Shown here: one piece after another, positions 8,619 through 16,741 of the stretch
Numbering within the stretch: position 1 is the stretch's first letter
Layout of the letters: every line of letters begins with the position of its first letter
Source: CBDFHB01 sp965250115
Lineage (GTDB): Bacteria; Acidobacteriota; Vicinamibacteria; Marinacidobacterales; SMYC01
Assembly (NCBI GenBank): GCA_965250115.1
Contig: CBDFNJ010000001.1
Span: 930,001-994,000, forward strand
DNA: 64,000 nt
Direction of reading: 5' to 3'
The notes under the pieces: model-generated
What the model saw: only the letters and a program-made list of their open reading frames with translations
Database searches by the model: none
What the model was told of the DNA's origin: nothing
Program-made: the position numbers and the translations under genes

Positions 8619-9447
8619 ATACTCGTGCGAGCTCAGTCGCGCAGGCGTCGGCGGCACCGAGCGCGAGCTTGATCGAGACGACACGCGAGACGAAGGTCTC
8701 GCCGGGGTTGATCTCGACCGTCGGCTTGCCGAGCCGCGCCGCCTCGAGTACCGGACGTGCGATATAGGGAAACAGGCTCGTCGTGCCGATGGTAAAGACC
8801 ATGTCGAAGCCGCGCTCGAGCTCCCGTTCCATCGTCGAGACTTTGGCCGACGGTAAGAGCTCGCCGAAGAGCACGACATCGGGTCTGAGCGGGTGCGAGC
8901 ATCGAGGGCAGAGGGGAAGCGCCTCGAGAGCCGAATAGTCCTCGACGTTCTCGCGATAACTGCAGCGAGGGCACAGGATGTCGTGGACGTCGCCGTGGAT
9001 GTCGATCACGTTGCGCGAGCCGGCCCTACGGTGAAGCCCGTCGACGTTCTGCGTCAGGACCCAGACGCGCGTGAACCGTTCTTCGACCTCCGCGATGAGG
9101 GCATGCGCGCGGTTGAACGTCGAGCCACGGCAAGCCGCTTCGATCTGATGGATGTACTTCCACGTGAGCGCGGGCTCTTCCCGCGTCGTCTCTCCGGAGA
9201 GTACTTCCTCGATTGGGCGCCCCTCGGGCGTCTCAGCTTCTTCGTACAATCCGCCGATGCCCCGATAGGTGGGTAGTCCCGAGTCCGCCGAAACTCCGGC
9301 GCCCGTGATGAAGAGCAGGCTCTTCGCGCGACGCATGGCGGTAGCGATGGCGTCGAGATTTTCTTCGCGCGTTGCGGACACGCTTTCGATTATCTTCGAG
9401 GAACGCCTGAGTCTCCAACTTGGATTTACCACGTCGACGAGCGACAA
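8476..9447 (-). CDS. Sir2-family NAD-dependent protein deacylase
   Basis: Sirtuin, up to 323 aa. The NAD-binding GAGVSADSGLPTYRG, the TQNVDGLHRRAG motif, the catalytic His in IDIHGDVH, two CPRC zinc pairs (CPRCS and CPRCSHPLRP), and GTTSLFPY are all present, so the enzyme looks active. It removes acyl groups from lysines using NAD. The start is uncertain: TTG at 9447 gives 323 aa, while GTG 22 codons later (MSATREEN...) gives a more typical N-terminus. The last ~47 residues (Arg-rich, SRRRGLRPARS...) lie antisense to the GT9 gene and are unlike the family, so the natural stop may have been lost. Confidence 0.85.
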   Translation of the reverse strand: MSLVDVVNPSWRLRRSSKIIESVSATREENLDAIATAMRRAKSLLFITGAGVSADSGLPTYRGIGGLYEEAETPEGRPIEEVLSGETTREEPALTWKYIHQIEAACRGSTFNRAHALIAEVEERFTRVWVLTQNVDGLHRRAGSRNVIDIHGDVHDILCPRCSYRENVEDYSALEALPLCPRCSHPLRPDVVLFGELLPSAKVSTMERELERGFDMVFTIGTTSLFPYIARPVLEAARLGKPTVEINPGETFVSRVVSIKLALGAADACATELARVFRVPRARSRRRGLRPARSPPYTGCVGTTSSRACRSKARRARRDGAAG

Positions 9448-9455
9448 TCTTAGCT

Positions 9456-9675
9456 GTGGCCTTACCCGTGGAGGAAAGCAGCGTTGTCACGCTCAACGAC
9501 GGCGATGCCGTCGGTCTCGCGGAGGTGGCGTCTCGCTACCTGCTCTCCGTCGACTGGGTACAACCACGCGCAACGATCCCCGGAAGCTATTGGGGTGAGC
9601 CCGAAGCCGGCCGTGTAGGAGACCGCCTCCTCCTACGATCGGACACCCCGCTGCACTCCGCTCTCCACGAGACCT
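9456..9675 (+). pseudogene. Truncated hypothetical protein (5' fragment cut by IS)
   Basis: The reading frame contains ATIPGSYWGEPEAG and DTPLHSALHE, then loses all similarity exactly where the inverted repeat of the neighbouring mobile element starts (9676). The motif block resembles a conserved family of uncharacterised proteins in which LHE is followed by a Cys-His pair, perhaps a metal site; I know of no function. The GTG at 9456 is a guess at the start. The missing 3' part is not elsewhere in the window. Confidence 0.5.
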
Positions 9676-9729
9676 CGTCCTGTGCCAAAACTCAGCCCTT
9701 TTGAAATAGACCATAAATCAGCAGCTTAG
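9676..9729. repeat. Left terminal inverted repeat
   Basis: Begins CGTCCTGTGCCAAAACTCAG. Its reverse complement matches 10965-11018 at 52 of 54 positions. Confidence 0.85.
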
Positions 9730-9914
9730 CGACTGGGCCAAGGGCCCTTAGGCTCTACAGTTACCCAAAACCCGCGGTCGACGTTCGAGAGCCGCGGCCG
9801 TTTCACCGAACGGCGGAGGACGGCGAGCTGCTGCCGAAGAGCGACATTGTCGAGAGCCAGCTCGCGACGAGCCTTGAAGGCGGAGATGAGAGCGCGAACA
9901 AACGACGAAATCAA
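9726..9914 (-). pseudogene. IS481/Rve-type transposase, N-terminal fragment
   Basis: 62-codon frame with RRELALDNVALRQQLAVLRR followed by KRPRLSNVDRGFWV, typical of the N-terminus of integrase-core (Rve) transposases, where it precedes the DDE domain. The frame ends at the element's left inverted repeat with no catalytic domain. The C-terminal fragment seen at 10183-10311 lies upstream of it on the same strand, in the wrong order to be the same copy. Confidence 0.7.
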
Positions 9915-10034
9915 GCAGGCATGGTGCCGGCAGACCGGAGACTAATCAAGTTTGGGGCGCCCGGATGAATAAATAGAAGGCACACCATGAAATCATGAGT
10001 ATAACAGCCTATTTTTCAACGCCGCTACACTGTA

Positions 10035-10182
10035 ATGATGAAAACTATCCAGAATCAGGCATGCTCCAAGCCAGGGTGCGAGAACTGTGGAAAGCGTGGC
10101 ATCAACATCGGTGGCCACGGCTGGTTTACCACCAAGTCGGGTCGCCGCCGACGTTACCGTCGTAAGATATGCGGGGGGACCG
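10035..10182 (+). pseudogene. IS transposase Zn-ribbon N-terminal fragment
   Basis: The frame from ATG 10035 reads CSKPGCENCGKRG, then NIGGHGWFTTKSGRRRRY and KICGGT, the N-terminal zinc-ribbon/HTH region of a transposase family common in environmental bacteria (IS1-like; exact family unsure). Similarity stops where the MITE at 10183 begins. No remainder is found after the MITE. Confidence 0.62.
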
Positions 10183-10311
10183 CGTCGTGTCCAAAAACAC
10201 AAACGCGTTGCCAAGCCCTTGATGGTTGAGCTCTCCCTGATAATGGTAGATGAACTCGGCGACGGCCCGGCACGTGGGTCTTAGAGTTCGTTTGTATTTT
10301 TGGACACGACG
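10183..10311 (-). mobile_element. 129-bp MITE carrying a transposase C-terminus
   Basis: 23-bp inverted repeats (10183-10205 and 10289-10311, outer end CGTCGTGTCCAAAAA) with one mismatch. On the minus strand the inside encodes AVAEFIYHYQGELNHQGLGN, the usual C-terminus of Rve-type transposases, running into the repeat as it does in full-length elements. It is therefore an internally deleted IS that kept both ends. It is inserted in the Zn-ribbon transposase fragment. Confidence 0.72.
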
Positions 10312-10632
10312 GGCTTGGTTGGCCAATGGAAGCTAGAATCCTCGGTCATGAGGAGGCAGAGCCAGCCCTGAACCTTGTTGGTCGTCGCCATCGCTGGTTG
10401 GCTCCAGCGTGGGTGCTTCCGTAATCAAGTGTTGGTGGCTGCCGCGTAACCCGCTCGTGTGCTAGAGTTTGAGCCTGATTTCGGGAGACGCAGTTCTTTC
10501 GGCGATGCGGGCTGGGCCGACCACACGGTGCCTGACGTTCAGGGACACCTTCGTGTGCACGCCGACACAGGCAGGCCAGCTGACATTAGCATTCAAACAC
10601 GGCGTAGCAACACTTGATGGCGGAAGCACCGC
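10312..10632. other. No gene recognised
   Basis: Inside the composite element. Short frames on both strands have no motif I can name. Confidence 0.5.
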
Positions 10633-10812
10633 CGAAAGCCCGCCATGAGTCCGGCACTGGCGTTCGTACGCCAGAACACGGCACAGGAAAACGCGCGCGA
10701 GCGAGCTTAGAGGAGTAGCCCCAAAGGTTTGCTCCCAGACCCGCCGTAAGCTGGCGAAGTCCAAACCGTCCAAAACGACGTTCCGGCCAACCCCTGTATC
10801 CTGCGGCATCAC
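10633..10812 (-). pseudogene. DUF2924 remnant
   Basis: The frame has the DUF2924 signature: SLRRVWEQTFGATPLSS, then RVLAYERQCRTHGGLS. In intact copies this small protein sits beside phage- or element-borne site-specific recombinases. After GGLS the frame no longer resembles the family. No recombinase is nearby. Confidence 0.5.
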
Positions 10813-10964
10813 CGAACGTTCGCTCTTGTGCTCGATAAAGTCCAGTCTAATTAGGGACTTCCGGGTGCGAAGGTCACTGCCCGTAGCTCGCCCCGCAGCC
10901 CAGGGGTCGGAAGCCAGCCCTGCAGAACGAAATACCCTCGATTCTGCGCGGATTCCAAGGGCGT

Positions 10965-11018
10965 CTAAGCTGCTGATTTGTGGTCTATTTCAAAAGGGCC
11001 GAGTTTTGGCACAGGACG
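10965..11018. repeat. Right terminal inverted repeat
   Basis: Inverted copy of 9676-9729, 52 of 54 bases identical. Its outer end abuts the TonB-dependent receptor fragment. Confidence 0.85.
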
Positions 11019-11699
11019 GGAAACATCGACCTCAACGAGGAGAGCCTCACTGCCTACGAGATCGGATATACCGGCGCCTTTGCCAACCGCTACACTTTGA
11101 GCGCCGCCTGGTACTTGAACAAGACCAAGAACAACATTTTCTTCACGCAATCCGAGAACTACTCGAGCGCGAACCCTCCTCCGCGATGGCCCTTGTCGCC
11201 AGGAACCCTGGATTTTCTCACCAGCATCGGCCGGGGACTTCCGTCGAACTTCACCTATCTCAACTTCAACGCGGTCACCGATACTGGTATCGAGCTCGGG
11301 CTCAACGCGCAGCTGAACTCGGACGTCAGCGTTTTCGGCAACTACTCCTGGCAGGACGAGCCCGACCCCGAAACCCCCGAGGAGTTCTCCGAGCTGAACA
11401 TCCCTCCAGCGAACCGGTTCAACGTCGGTCTGAACTACTCGGGCGATCGCTTTTTCGGGAGTCTCTCGGCGAACTACACCGATACGGCGTTCTGGACCGA
11501 CGTCCTCGACGCGCGCTTCCACGGCGCGACCGAGTCCTACACGATGCTGAACGGAGGATTGGGCGTGCGTTTTGCGGAAGGAAAGGTCAGCGCCGGCGTG
11601 AAGTTCTCGAACTTGAACAACGCGAAGGCGCAGCAGCACATTTTCGGCGACATCATCAAACGGCATGTGCTCGGCGAGCTCAAGTTCAACCTTAATTAG
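11019..11699 (+). pseudogene. TonB-dependent receptor, C-terminal fragment
   Basis: About 226 codons of an outer-membrane beta-barrel: GNIDLNEESLTAYEIGYTG is the standard late-barrel TBDR motif, followed by alternating strands and turns and a final ...VLGELKFNLN. The signal peptide, plug and most of the barrel are absent because the gene is cut by the element ending at 11018. A short in-frame extension into the inverted repeat (ATG 10980) is element sequence. The substrate is unknown. See also the TBDR-like N-terminal fragment at 23377-23521. Confidence 0.82.
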
Positions 11700-11753
11700 G
11701 GCTCGCGGCTGATGTATTTGGTTGCCGTTCGCGCGGGGCGGATGAAGGCTTCC

Positions 11754-12800
11754 TTACTTGAGGGACTCCATCACTTCGTCGAGGGCCGACTTGGGTGGCC
11801 GGACCCTCGAGAGCGGAAGGGTCGCCAGAGGCTCACCGACCATGTTCAAGAGCTCGATCAAGTTCTTCTTCTTCGTATCGACGTAGATGAGCCCGGTGAG
11901 AAACTGCTGTTTCTCGTGGGAGTCGAGGAGTAGCTCGAGCGCACGCCGACGATTGGTCGGATCGTAGTCGCGGTCGATCTTCTTCAGAAGGATGTGGGAG
12001 CCGTCATGGAGCTCGACGTCCGCCGTCTGGCCCTCGTCGTAGTCCACGGCGATGTTCTCGAAGAAGGGAACGAAGTCGACTTCGTGAATGAGCTCTTCGT
12101 TGTCTTTCCCCCAGGTGTAGCTCTTGGTGGAGCCAGGATGATTGTTGAAGGTCACGCAGGGGCTGATGATGTCGAGGACGGCCGTGCCGTTGTGGCCGAA
12201 GGCACCTTTCACGAGCGCAACGACCTGTTTCGGATCCCCGGCGAAGGAGCGGGCCACATAGGTCGCTCCGAGCTCGACCGCCAGCCCGCAGAGATCGACG
12301 GCGGGGAGATCGTTGACCACGCCCGTTTTGAGCTTGGAGCCGAGGTCGGCGGTCGCAGAGAACTGACCCTTCGTGAGCCCGTAGACCCCGTTGTTCTCGA
12401 TGATATAGACGACGGGGAGATTCCGGCGGAGAAGGTGGACGAACTGCCCGATCCCGATCGAAGCCGTGTCGCCGTCCCCCGATACTCCCACAGCAACTAG
12501 ACTCCGGTTCGCGAGAACGCTACCGGTCGCGATCGAGGGCATGCGCCCGTGAACGGCGTTGAAGCCGTGGCTTTGACTCAGCCAGTAGGCCGGTGTCTTC
12601 GAGGAGCATCCAATCCCCGACAGCTTCGCGACACGGTGCGGCTCGATTCCGTATTCATAGAAAGCCTTGACGAGCTGGCTGCTGATGGAATCGTGGCCAC
12701 AACCCTTGCAGAGCGTGGAGGGCTTGCCCTTGTAGTCCGACTGTGCGAGCCCGATGCGATTGACTTTCTTCTGTGGTGGCTCCTTGACCGTGGTTGCCAT
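11754..12800 (-). CDS. korB: 2-oxoacid:ferredoxin oxidoreductase beta subunit
   Basis: 348-aa TPP-binding subunit of a 2-oxoglutarate (or related 2-oxoacid) ferredoxin oxidoreductase, which converts 2-oxoglutarate + CoA to succinyl-CoA with reduction of ferredoxin. It has CKGCGHDS near the N-terminus and the TPP motif GDGDTASIGIG...ENNGVYG. ATG 12800 is chosen over an upstream TTG (12818) because GGGAGA lies 9 bases before it. It follows korA by 30 bases in one transcript. There is no separate delta or ferredoxin subunit here, consistent with two-subunit KorAB enzymes. Confidence 0.92.
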   Translation of the reverse strand: MATTVKEPPQKKVNRIGLAQSDYKGKPSTLCKGCGHDSISSQLVKAFYEYGIEPHRVAKLSGIGCSSKTPAYWLSQSHGFNAVHGRMPSIATGSVLANRSLVAVGVSGDGDTASIGIGQFVHLLRRNLPVVYIIENNGVYGLTKGQFSATADLGSKLKTGVVNDLPAVDLCGLAVELGATYVARSFAGDPKQVVALVKGAFGHNGTAVLDIISPCVTFNNHPGSTKSYTWGKDNEELIHEVDFVPFFENIAVDYDEGQTADVELHDGSHILLKKIDRDYDPTNRRRALELLLDSHEKQQFLTGLIYVDTKKKNLIELLNMVGEPLATLPLSRVRPPKSALDEVMESLK

Positions 12801-12830
12801 GTCGCTGTGTTCTCCCAATCTATGACTATG

Positions 12831-14675
12831 TTAGCGCAACGACTCTTGTTCGAGAATGCCATCGGTCACGCTGCGGGCATCGATCGGATGTCCGTTGAAG
12901 TGAAGAACGCTCCTGAGCTTCGCGATGAGCTCGGGGCGATCGGCCAGCTCGCTGCGCAGAAGCTCGCGCATCTGGGCGTCACGGTTCTGCTCCACGACGT
13001 AGACGCGCTCGTGACTTTCGACAAAGTCTTCCAGCTTCTTGTCCAGTGGCAAAGCTCTGATTCTTAGATAGCTGGTCTTCTGGTCGCTCTCCTGGCGCAA
13101 CTGGTCTCGAGACTCGACGACCGCCCAGTGGGTCGTTCCAAAAGCAATGAGTCCGATCTCGGCGCCTTCCTCGATCTCCGCGACGGGCCCCGGCACCTGC
13201 GCGCGCGCGGTCTCGAACTTCCGGAGGAGGCGCTTCATGGTGTCCTCGTACTTGTCGGGGCGCTCGCTGTACTCCGCGTTCTCGTCGTGGCCGCTTCCGC
13301 GGTTGAAATAAGCCGCGCGTGCGTGCGGAGTCCCTGGAAGGGTTCGGTAGGGAATGCCGTCGCCGTCCACGTCGCGATAGCGCCCGAAGGACTCGACCTT
13401 GTCGAGCTCCTCGGCGGTCAATACCTTGCCGCGATCGGTGGGCTTGTCCGGATAGGGAAACGCGTCCGACATCCAGATATTCATGCCGAGGTCCAGGTCG
13501 GACATGACGAAGACGGGTGTCTGGAAGCGCTCGGCGAGGTCGAACGACGTGCCACCGAACTCGAAGCACTCCGAAACCGAGCACGGAAACAGCAGAATGT
13601 GCCTCGTATCGCCATGAGAAAGGTAGTAAGTGCTCAGGATGTCGCCCTGGGCTGTACGGGTCGGGAGGCCCGTCGAAGGACCGACCCGCTGGATGTCCCA
13701 AATGACGACCGGTATTTCCGAGAAGTAGGCGAGGCCGACAAACTCCGACATGAGCGAGATGCCTGGGCCGCTCGTCGAGGTCATGGAACGGGCCCCAGCC
13801 CAACCGGCGCCCACGACCATACCGACGGCGGCGAGCTCGTCCTCCGCTTGAACGACGGCGAAAGTGGCCTTGCCGGTCTCCTCGTCGATGCGGTACTCGT
13901 TCAGGTAGTCGATCAGAGACTCGACCAAGCTCGAGGAAGGCGTGATGGGATACCACGTCACGACGGTCACACCGTTGAACATCGAGCCGAGAGCTCCCGC
14001 GGCATTGCCATCGATGAGAATCTTCCCCAAGGTCTCGTCCATGCGCTCGACGCGCAGCGGGTCTGACTTCGCCAGATTCTTCTTCGCGTAGTCGAACCCG
14101 ATATCGATCGCTTTCATGTTCAGCTCGATCGCCTTGGCTTTCGATTTGAACTGCTTTGTAATGGCGGTCTTGATCTCCTCCATGTCAATGGAGAGAAGCT
14201 GACCCGCGACACCGACGTAGATCATATTGGCGAGAAGCTTGCGAAGCCGCGCCTCTTCGATGACTTCCTTCGCTAGCTCGGCGAAAGGCACCGGATAAAA
14301 GACGAGGTCGTTGCGGATCTTCTCGAGACCCAGCGTTTGCTCGAAAACGACCGCGGCCCCCGCCGCGAGAGACTCGACGTCTTCGCGCGCCGTTTGAGCG
14401 TTCATGGCGATGAGGAGATCCACTTCTGGCTTGCGCGCGACATAGCTGTTCTTGCTCGCCCGAATCGTAAACCAGGTGGGAAGCCCTTGAATGTTCGACG
14501 GGAAGAGGTTCTTCCCGGAGACGGGCACGCCCATCTGGAAGATGGCCCGCATCAGGACGTTGTTCGAGGACTGGCTTCCGGAACCGTTGACGGTCGCGAC
14601 CTGGATCGAAAAATCGTTGACGATGGTCGTTTTGACGTCGTGTTCCGTCGCACCTACGAGGGTCTGTGTGGACAT
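12831..14675 (-). CDS. korA: 2-oxoacid:ferredoxin oxidoreductase alpha (gamma-alpha fused) subunit
   Basis: 614-aa fused subunit: the gamma domain (residues ~20-200, starting VATVNGSGSQSSNNVL) is joined to the alpha domain (WYPITPSSSLVESLIDYLNEY, QAEDELAAVGMVVGAGWAGARSMT...). It partners KorB in 2-oxoglutarate:ferredoxin oxidoreduction, the usual TCA-cycle route in many anaerobes and in several aerobic lineages with this enzyme. GGGAG lies 11 bases before the ATG. The preceding gene on this strand is a sigma-54 activator, 139 bases away. Confidence 0.92.
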   Translation of the reverse strand: MSTQTLVGATEHDVKTTIVNDFSIQVATVNGSGSQSSNNVLMRAIFQMGVPVSGKNLFPSNIQGLPTWFTIRASKNSYVARKPEVDLLIAMNAQTAREDVESLAAGAAVVFEQTLGLEKIRNDLVFYPVPFAELAKEVIEEARLRKLLANMIYVGVAGQLLSIDMEEIKTAITKQFKSKAKAIELNMKAIDIGFDYAKKNLAKSDPLRVERMDETLGKILIDGNAAGALGSMFNGVTVVTWYPITPSSSLVESLIDYLNEYRIDEETGKATFAVVQAEDELAAVGMVVGAGWAGARSMTSTSGPGISLMSEFVGLAYFSEIPVVIWDIQRVGPSTGLPTRTAQGDILSTYYLSHGDTRHILLFPCSVSECFEFGGTSFDLAERFQTPVFVMSDLDLGMNIWMSDAFPYPDKPTDRGKVLTAEELDKVESFGRYRDVDGDGIPYRTLPGTPHARAAYFNRGSGHDENAEYSERPDKYEDTMKRLLRKFETARAQVPGPVAEIEEGAEIGLIAFGTTHWAVVESRDQLRQESDQKTSYLRIRALPLDKKLEDFVESHERVYVVEQNRDAQMRELLRSELADRPELIAKLRSVLHFNGHPIDARSVTDGILEQESLR

Positions 14676-14739
14676 TTTATGGAGTCTCCCGTGGCGAGGG
14701 CTTACTTTCGCGCTTTTGCGTCAAGCGTCCTTATAGGAA

Positions 14740-14766
14740 ATCATACCAAATCAAGCAGGCGTTCAA
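14740..14766 (-). promoter_or_regulatory. Possible sigma-70 promoter of korAB
   Basis: On the minus strand TTGAAC (14761-14766) is followed after 15 bases by TATGAT (14740-14745). The spacing is short, so this is tentative. Confidence 0.3.
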
Positions 14767-14814
14767 AGAAAGGATGTGCGCTAAAACTGGCGCTTTTTGG
14801 TGGTTCATAGGCTC

Positions 14815-16209
14815 TCAGGACGTCCCCTTCCGGCCGGCCGCCGGTCTCTTCCGTGGAACACCGTAGCGAGCAATCTTGTAATGTAGTGCACGCGGGCTGA
14901 TTCCGAGAACCCGAGCCGCTTTCTGGCGGTGGTCCGTGACCTCTTCCAGCGTGCGTCGGATGACGATCTCCTCGACTTTGGCCAGAGAAGTCCCGAGCCG
15001 AATGAAAATCTGGCGTGCGGCGGCGCCTGCGGTCGCAATCTCTGGGGGGAGATGCTGGGGTCGGATCGTCGACTCCTCGATCGTTACGGTAAGTCGCTCG
15101 ATGACGTTTCGGAGCTCGCGGACGTTTCCCGGCCAGTCGTAGTGTGCGAGAAGCTCCACCGCATCTCGAGAGATCCGTTTGACGGCCTTGCGATTCGCAA
15201 GAGCGAACTCGTTCAGGAAGCCACCGACGAGAAGTGGAATGTCCTCGCGGCGCTCTCGCAAGGACGGAAGATGGATGGGAACGACCGCGAGCCGGTAGTA
15301 GAGATCCTGACGAAAACGTCCCTCCTCCACCTCGGTCAGCAGATCCTTGTTCGTCGCCGCGATGATACGCACGTCGACGCGGATGAGCTTCTCCCCCCCC
15401 AGCCTGCGAAACTCGCGCTCCTGTAGAACCCTCAGAAACTCGACCTGGGTCTTTCTGCTCATCTCGCCCACTTCGTCGAGAAACAAGGTGCCGCTGTCCG
15501 CCATCTCGATCCTGCCCTCTTTGGAATCGACGGCTCCCGTGAAGGCGCCCCGTTCGAATCCAAAGAGCTCGCTCTCCAGGAGGTCCTCGGGTAGAGCGCC
15601 GCAGTTGATCGAAACGAAGGGCCGCGCTCGACGACCGCTTCGTTGGTGGATCGCTTTGGCGACGAGCTCCTTGCCGGTACCACTCTCGCCGGTCAGAAGC
15701 GTGGTCGCGGAGGTATTCGCCACCTGCTCGGCCACTTCGTAAACTTCGGTGATGCGTCGGCTCTTTCCCACGATCTTGGCGTATTCGTCCTTCAGTGAGA
15801 GTCGTTCTCGCAGCGCGCGGTTCTCCTCGGAGAGGCGTCTCCGCTCGAGAGCCTTTTGGGCCAGGACAGGTAGGCGCGTCGGATCGAGGGGCTTGACGAG
15901 ATAGTCGTAAGCGCCTTGTCGCATGGCCAAGACCGCCGTCGTCACCGACCCCTCACCGGACTGCGTGAGGATGATCTCCGTCTCCGGCGCCACTTTCTTG
16001 AGCCGAAAGAGCTGGCTCGCCCAATCAGCCTCGAGGAGCTCGATGCTGACGATGGCCAATCCGTAACGAGACAGGTCCTCCTCTTGAAGCCGACCCCCGC
16101 CCGCCGCCGTCAAGCCGCGATCGGCCAGCCACGTCGAGATTTCCCTTCGCTCCGAGGGGACGGCATCGAGCACGAGCACGCGCTCCGATCGTTCCAAAGT
16201 TTCAGCCAT
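14815..16209 (-). CDS. NtrC-family sigma-54-dependent activator with degenerate receiver
   Basis: 464-aa transcription activator with a receiver-like domain (residues ~10-125), AAA+ sigma-54 interaction domain (~145-380) and Fis-type HTH (~415-455). Walker A is GESGTGKE, the sigma-54 contact loop ERGAFTGAV is intact, and the HTH reads RQKAARVLGISPRALHYKI. In the receiver the phosphoacceptor Asp is replaced (YGLAIVSIELL, Ser55) and the usual acidic pair is DA (Asp15-Ala16), though Thr and Lys (YDYLVKP) remain. Phosphorylation control is therefore doubtful. No histidine kinase is adjacent. A sigma-54 promoter precedes the gene itself, suggesting autoregulation. Confidence 0.9.
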   Translation of the reverse strand: MAETLERSERVLVLDAVPSERREISTWLADRGLTAAGGGRLQEEDLSRYGLAIVSIELLEADWASQLFRLKKVAPETEIILTQSGEGSVTTAVLAMRQGAYDYLVKPLDPTRLPVLAQKALERRRLSEENRALRERLSLKDEYAKIVGKSRRITEVYEVAEQVANTSATTLLTGESGTGKELVAKAIHQRSGRRARPFVSINCGALPEDLLESELFGFERGAFTGAVDSKEGRIEMADSGTLFLDEVGEMSRKTQVEFLRVLQEREFRRLGGEKLIRVDVRIIAATNKDLLTEVEEGRFRQDLYYRLAVVPIHLPSLRERREDIPLLVGGFLNEFALANRKAVKRISRDAVELLAHYDWPGNVRELRNVIERLTVTIEESTIRPQHLPPEIATAGAAARQIFIRLGTSLAKVEEIVIRRTLEEVTDHRQKAARVLGISPRALHYKIARYGVPRKRPAAGRKGTS

Positions 16210-16240
16210 CTATTCCGATCCAGGCTAGAGGTGCTTACAG

Positions 16241-16256
16241 AGCAAGAGATGTGCCA
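16241..16256 (-). promoter_or_regulatory. Sigma-54 (-24/-12) promoter
   Basis: The minus strand reads TGGCAC-ATCTC-TTGCT, a full match to the TGGCAC-N5-TTGCW consensus (GG to GC spacing correct), 31 bases before the ATG of the sigma-54 activator gene. Confidence 0.8.
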
Positions 16257-16587
16257 CAAATTGAAGCTCGATGAATAGCCTTAGAATCAACAGTTTAGAA
16301 CGGCATCCCTAAGAGAGGATCGCAGAGCCACATAATACTGCATATTTTGCTCACTTCCTGTAGCGGTGCCCCCCAACTTCCAAGCCAACGCCAAGGGCGC
16401 GCAAGAATTTCATTCCTCTAAACCTATTAAATCAATACACTTGTCAACCAGGACGGCTGCTTTGCGGATTCAATCGCTCGTAGTGCACATTGTGCGCAAA
16501 CGTCTCCGTGCCCGCTCCCAATATGACACAGACAGACCACATTGACACGTCGAAATCCTCCATCTACACTGCCAACGTACTCGTCTG
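16257..16587. other. Intergenic region, nothing recognised
   Basis: AT-richer than its surroundings, without a convincing frame. It may hold upstream activator sites for the sigma-54 promoter; no clear inverted-repeat enhancer was seen by eye. Confidence 0.5.
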
Positions 16588-16725
16588 GCAGGGTGCTCAA
16601 AAACTCAGCGGCACGCTGCGCGAGCGGCAGCCGAATACATTAGCCGCGAGCCCGGCCCGAGTGGGCCGGCCGTCCTCCCCGAGCGAGGGGAGCGAGCGAG
16701 GCGAAGAGCCGAGTGAGCACTAAGA
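16588..16725. repeat. Dispersed ~140-bp repeat, copy A
   Basis: Shares blocks with copy B at 57042-57184 in the same orientation: CAGGG(T/C)GC followed by an A-run, CTGCGCGAGCGGCA, CCGCGAGCC(C/T)GGCCCGAGTG, and a shared end GAGCACTAAGA. Between the blocks the two differ by small gaps. It lies just upstream of ku. No coding potential was recognised. Confidence 0.7.
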
Positions 16726-16741
16726 GAGGGAGGAGGCCTCG

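Larger units (their letters stand above)
9676..11018. mobile_element. Degenerate composite insertion element with 54-bp terminal inverted repeats
   Basis: Two 54-bp inverted repeats differing at 2 positions bound 1343 bases. Inside are an IS481/Rve-type transposase N-terminus (minus), the Zn-ribbon N-terminus of a different IS transposase (plus), a 129-bp MITE nested in that fragment, and a DUF2924 remnant (minus). No intact transposase remains. The flanks are unrelated: on the left the 5' part of one gene, on the right the 3' part of a TonB-dependent receptor. No target-site duplication is visible. This is what an IS-mediated deletion would leave. Confidence 0.78.

Noticed and set aside
9993..10214. 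73-codon minus-strand frame in the IS region
   Set aside because: Antisense to the Zn-ribbon transposase fragment and without motifs.
13128..14066. 312-codon plus-strand frame inside korA
   Set aside because: korA is an unmistakable gene on the other strand; the frame has no motif.
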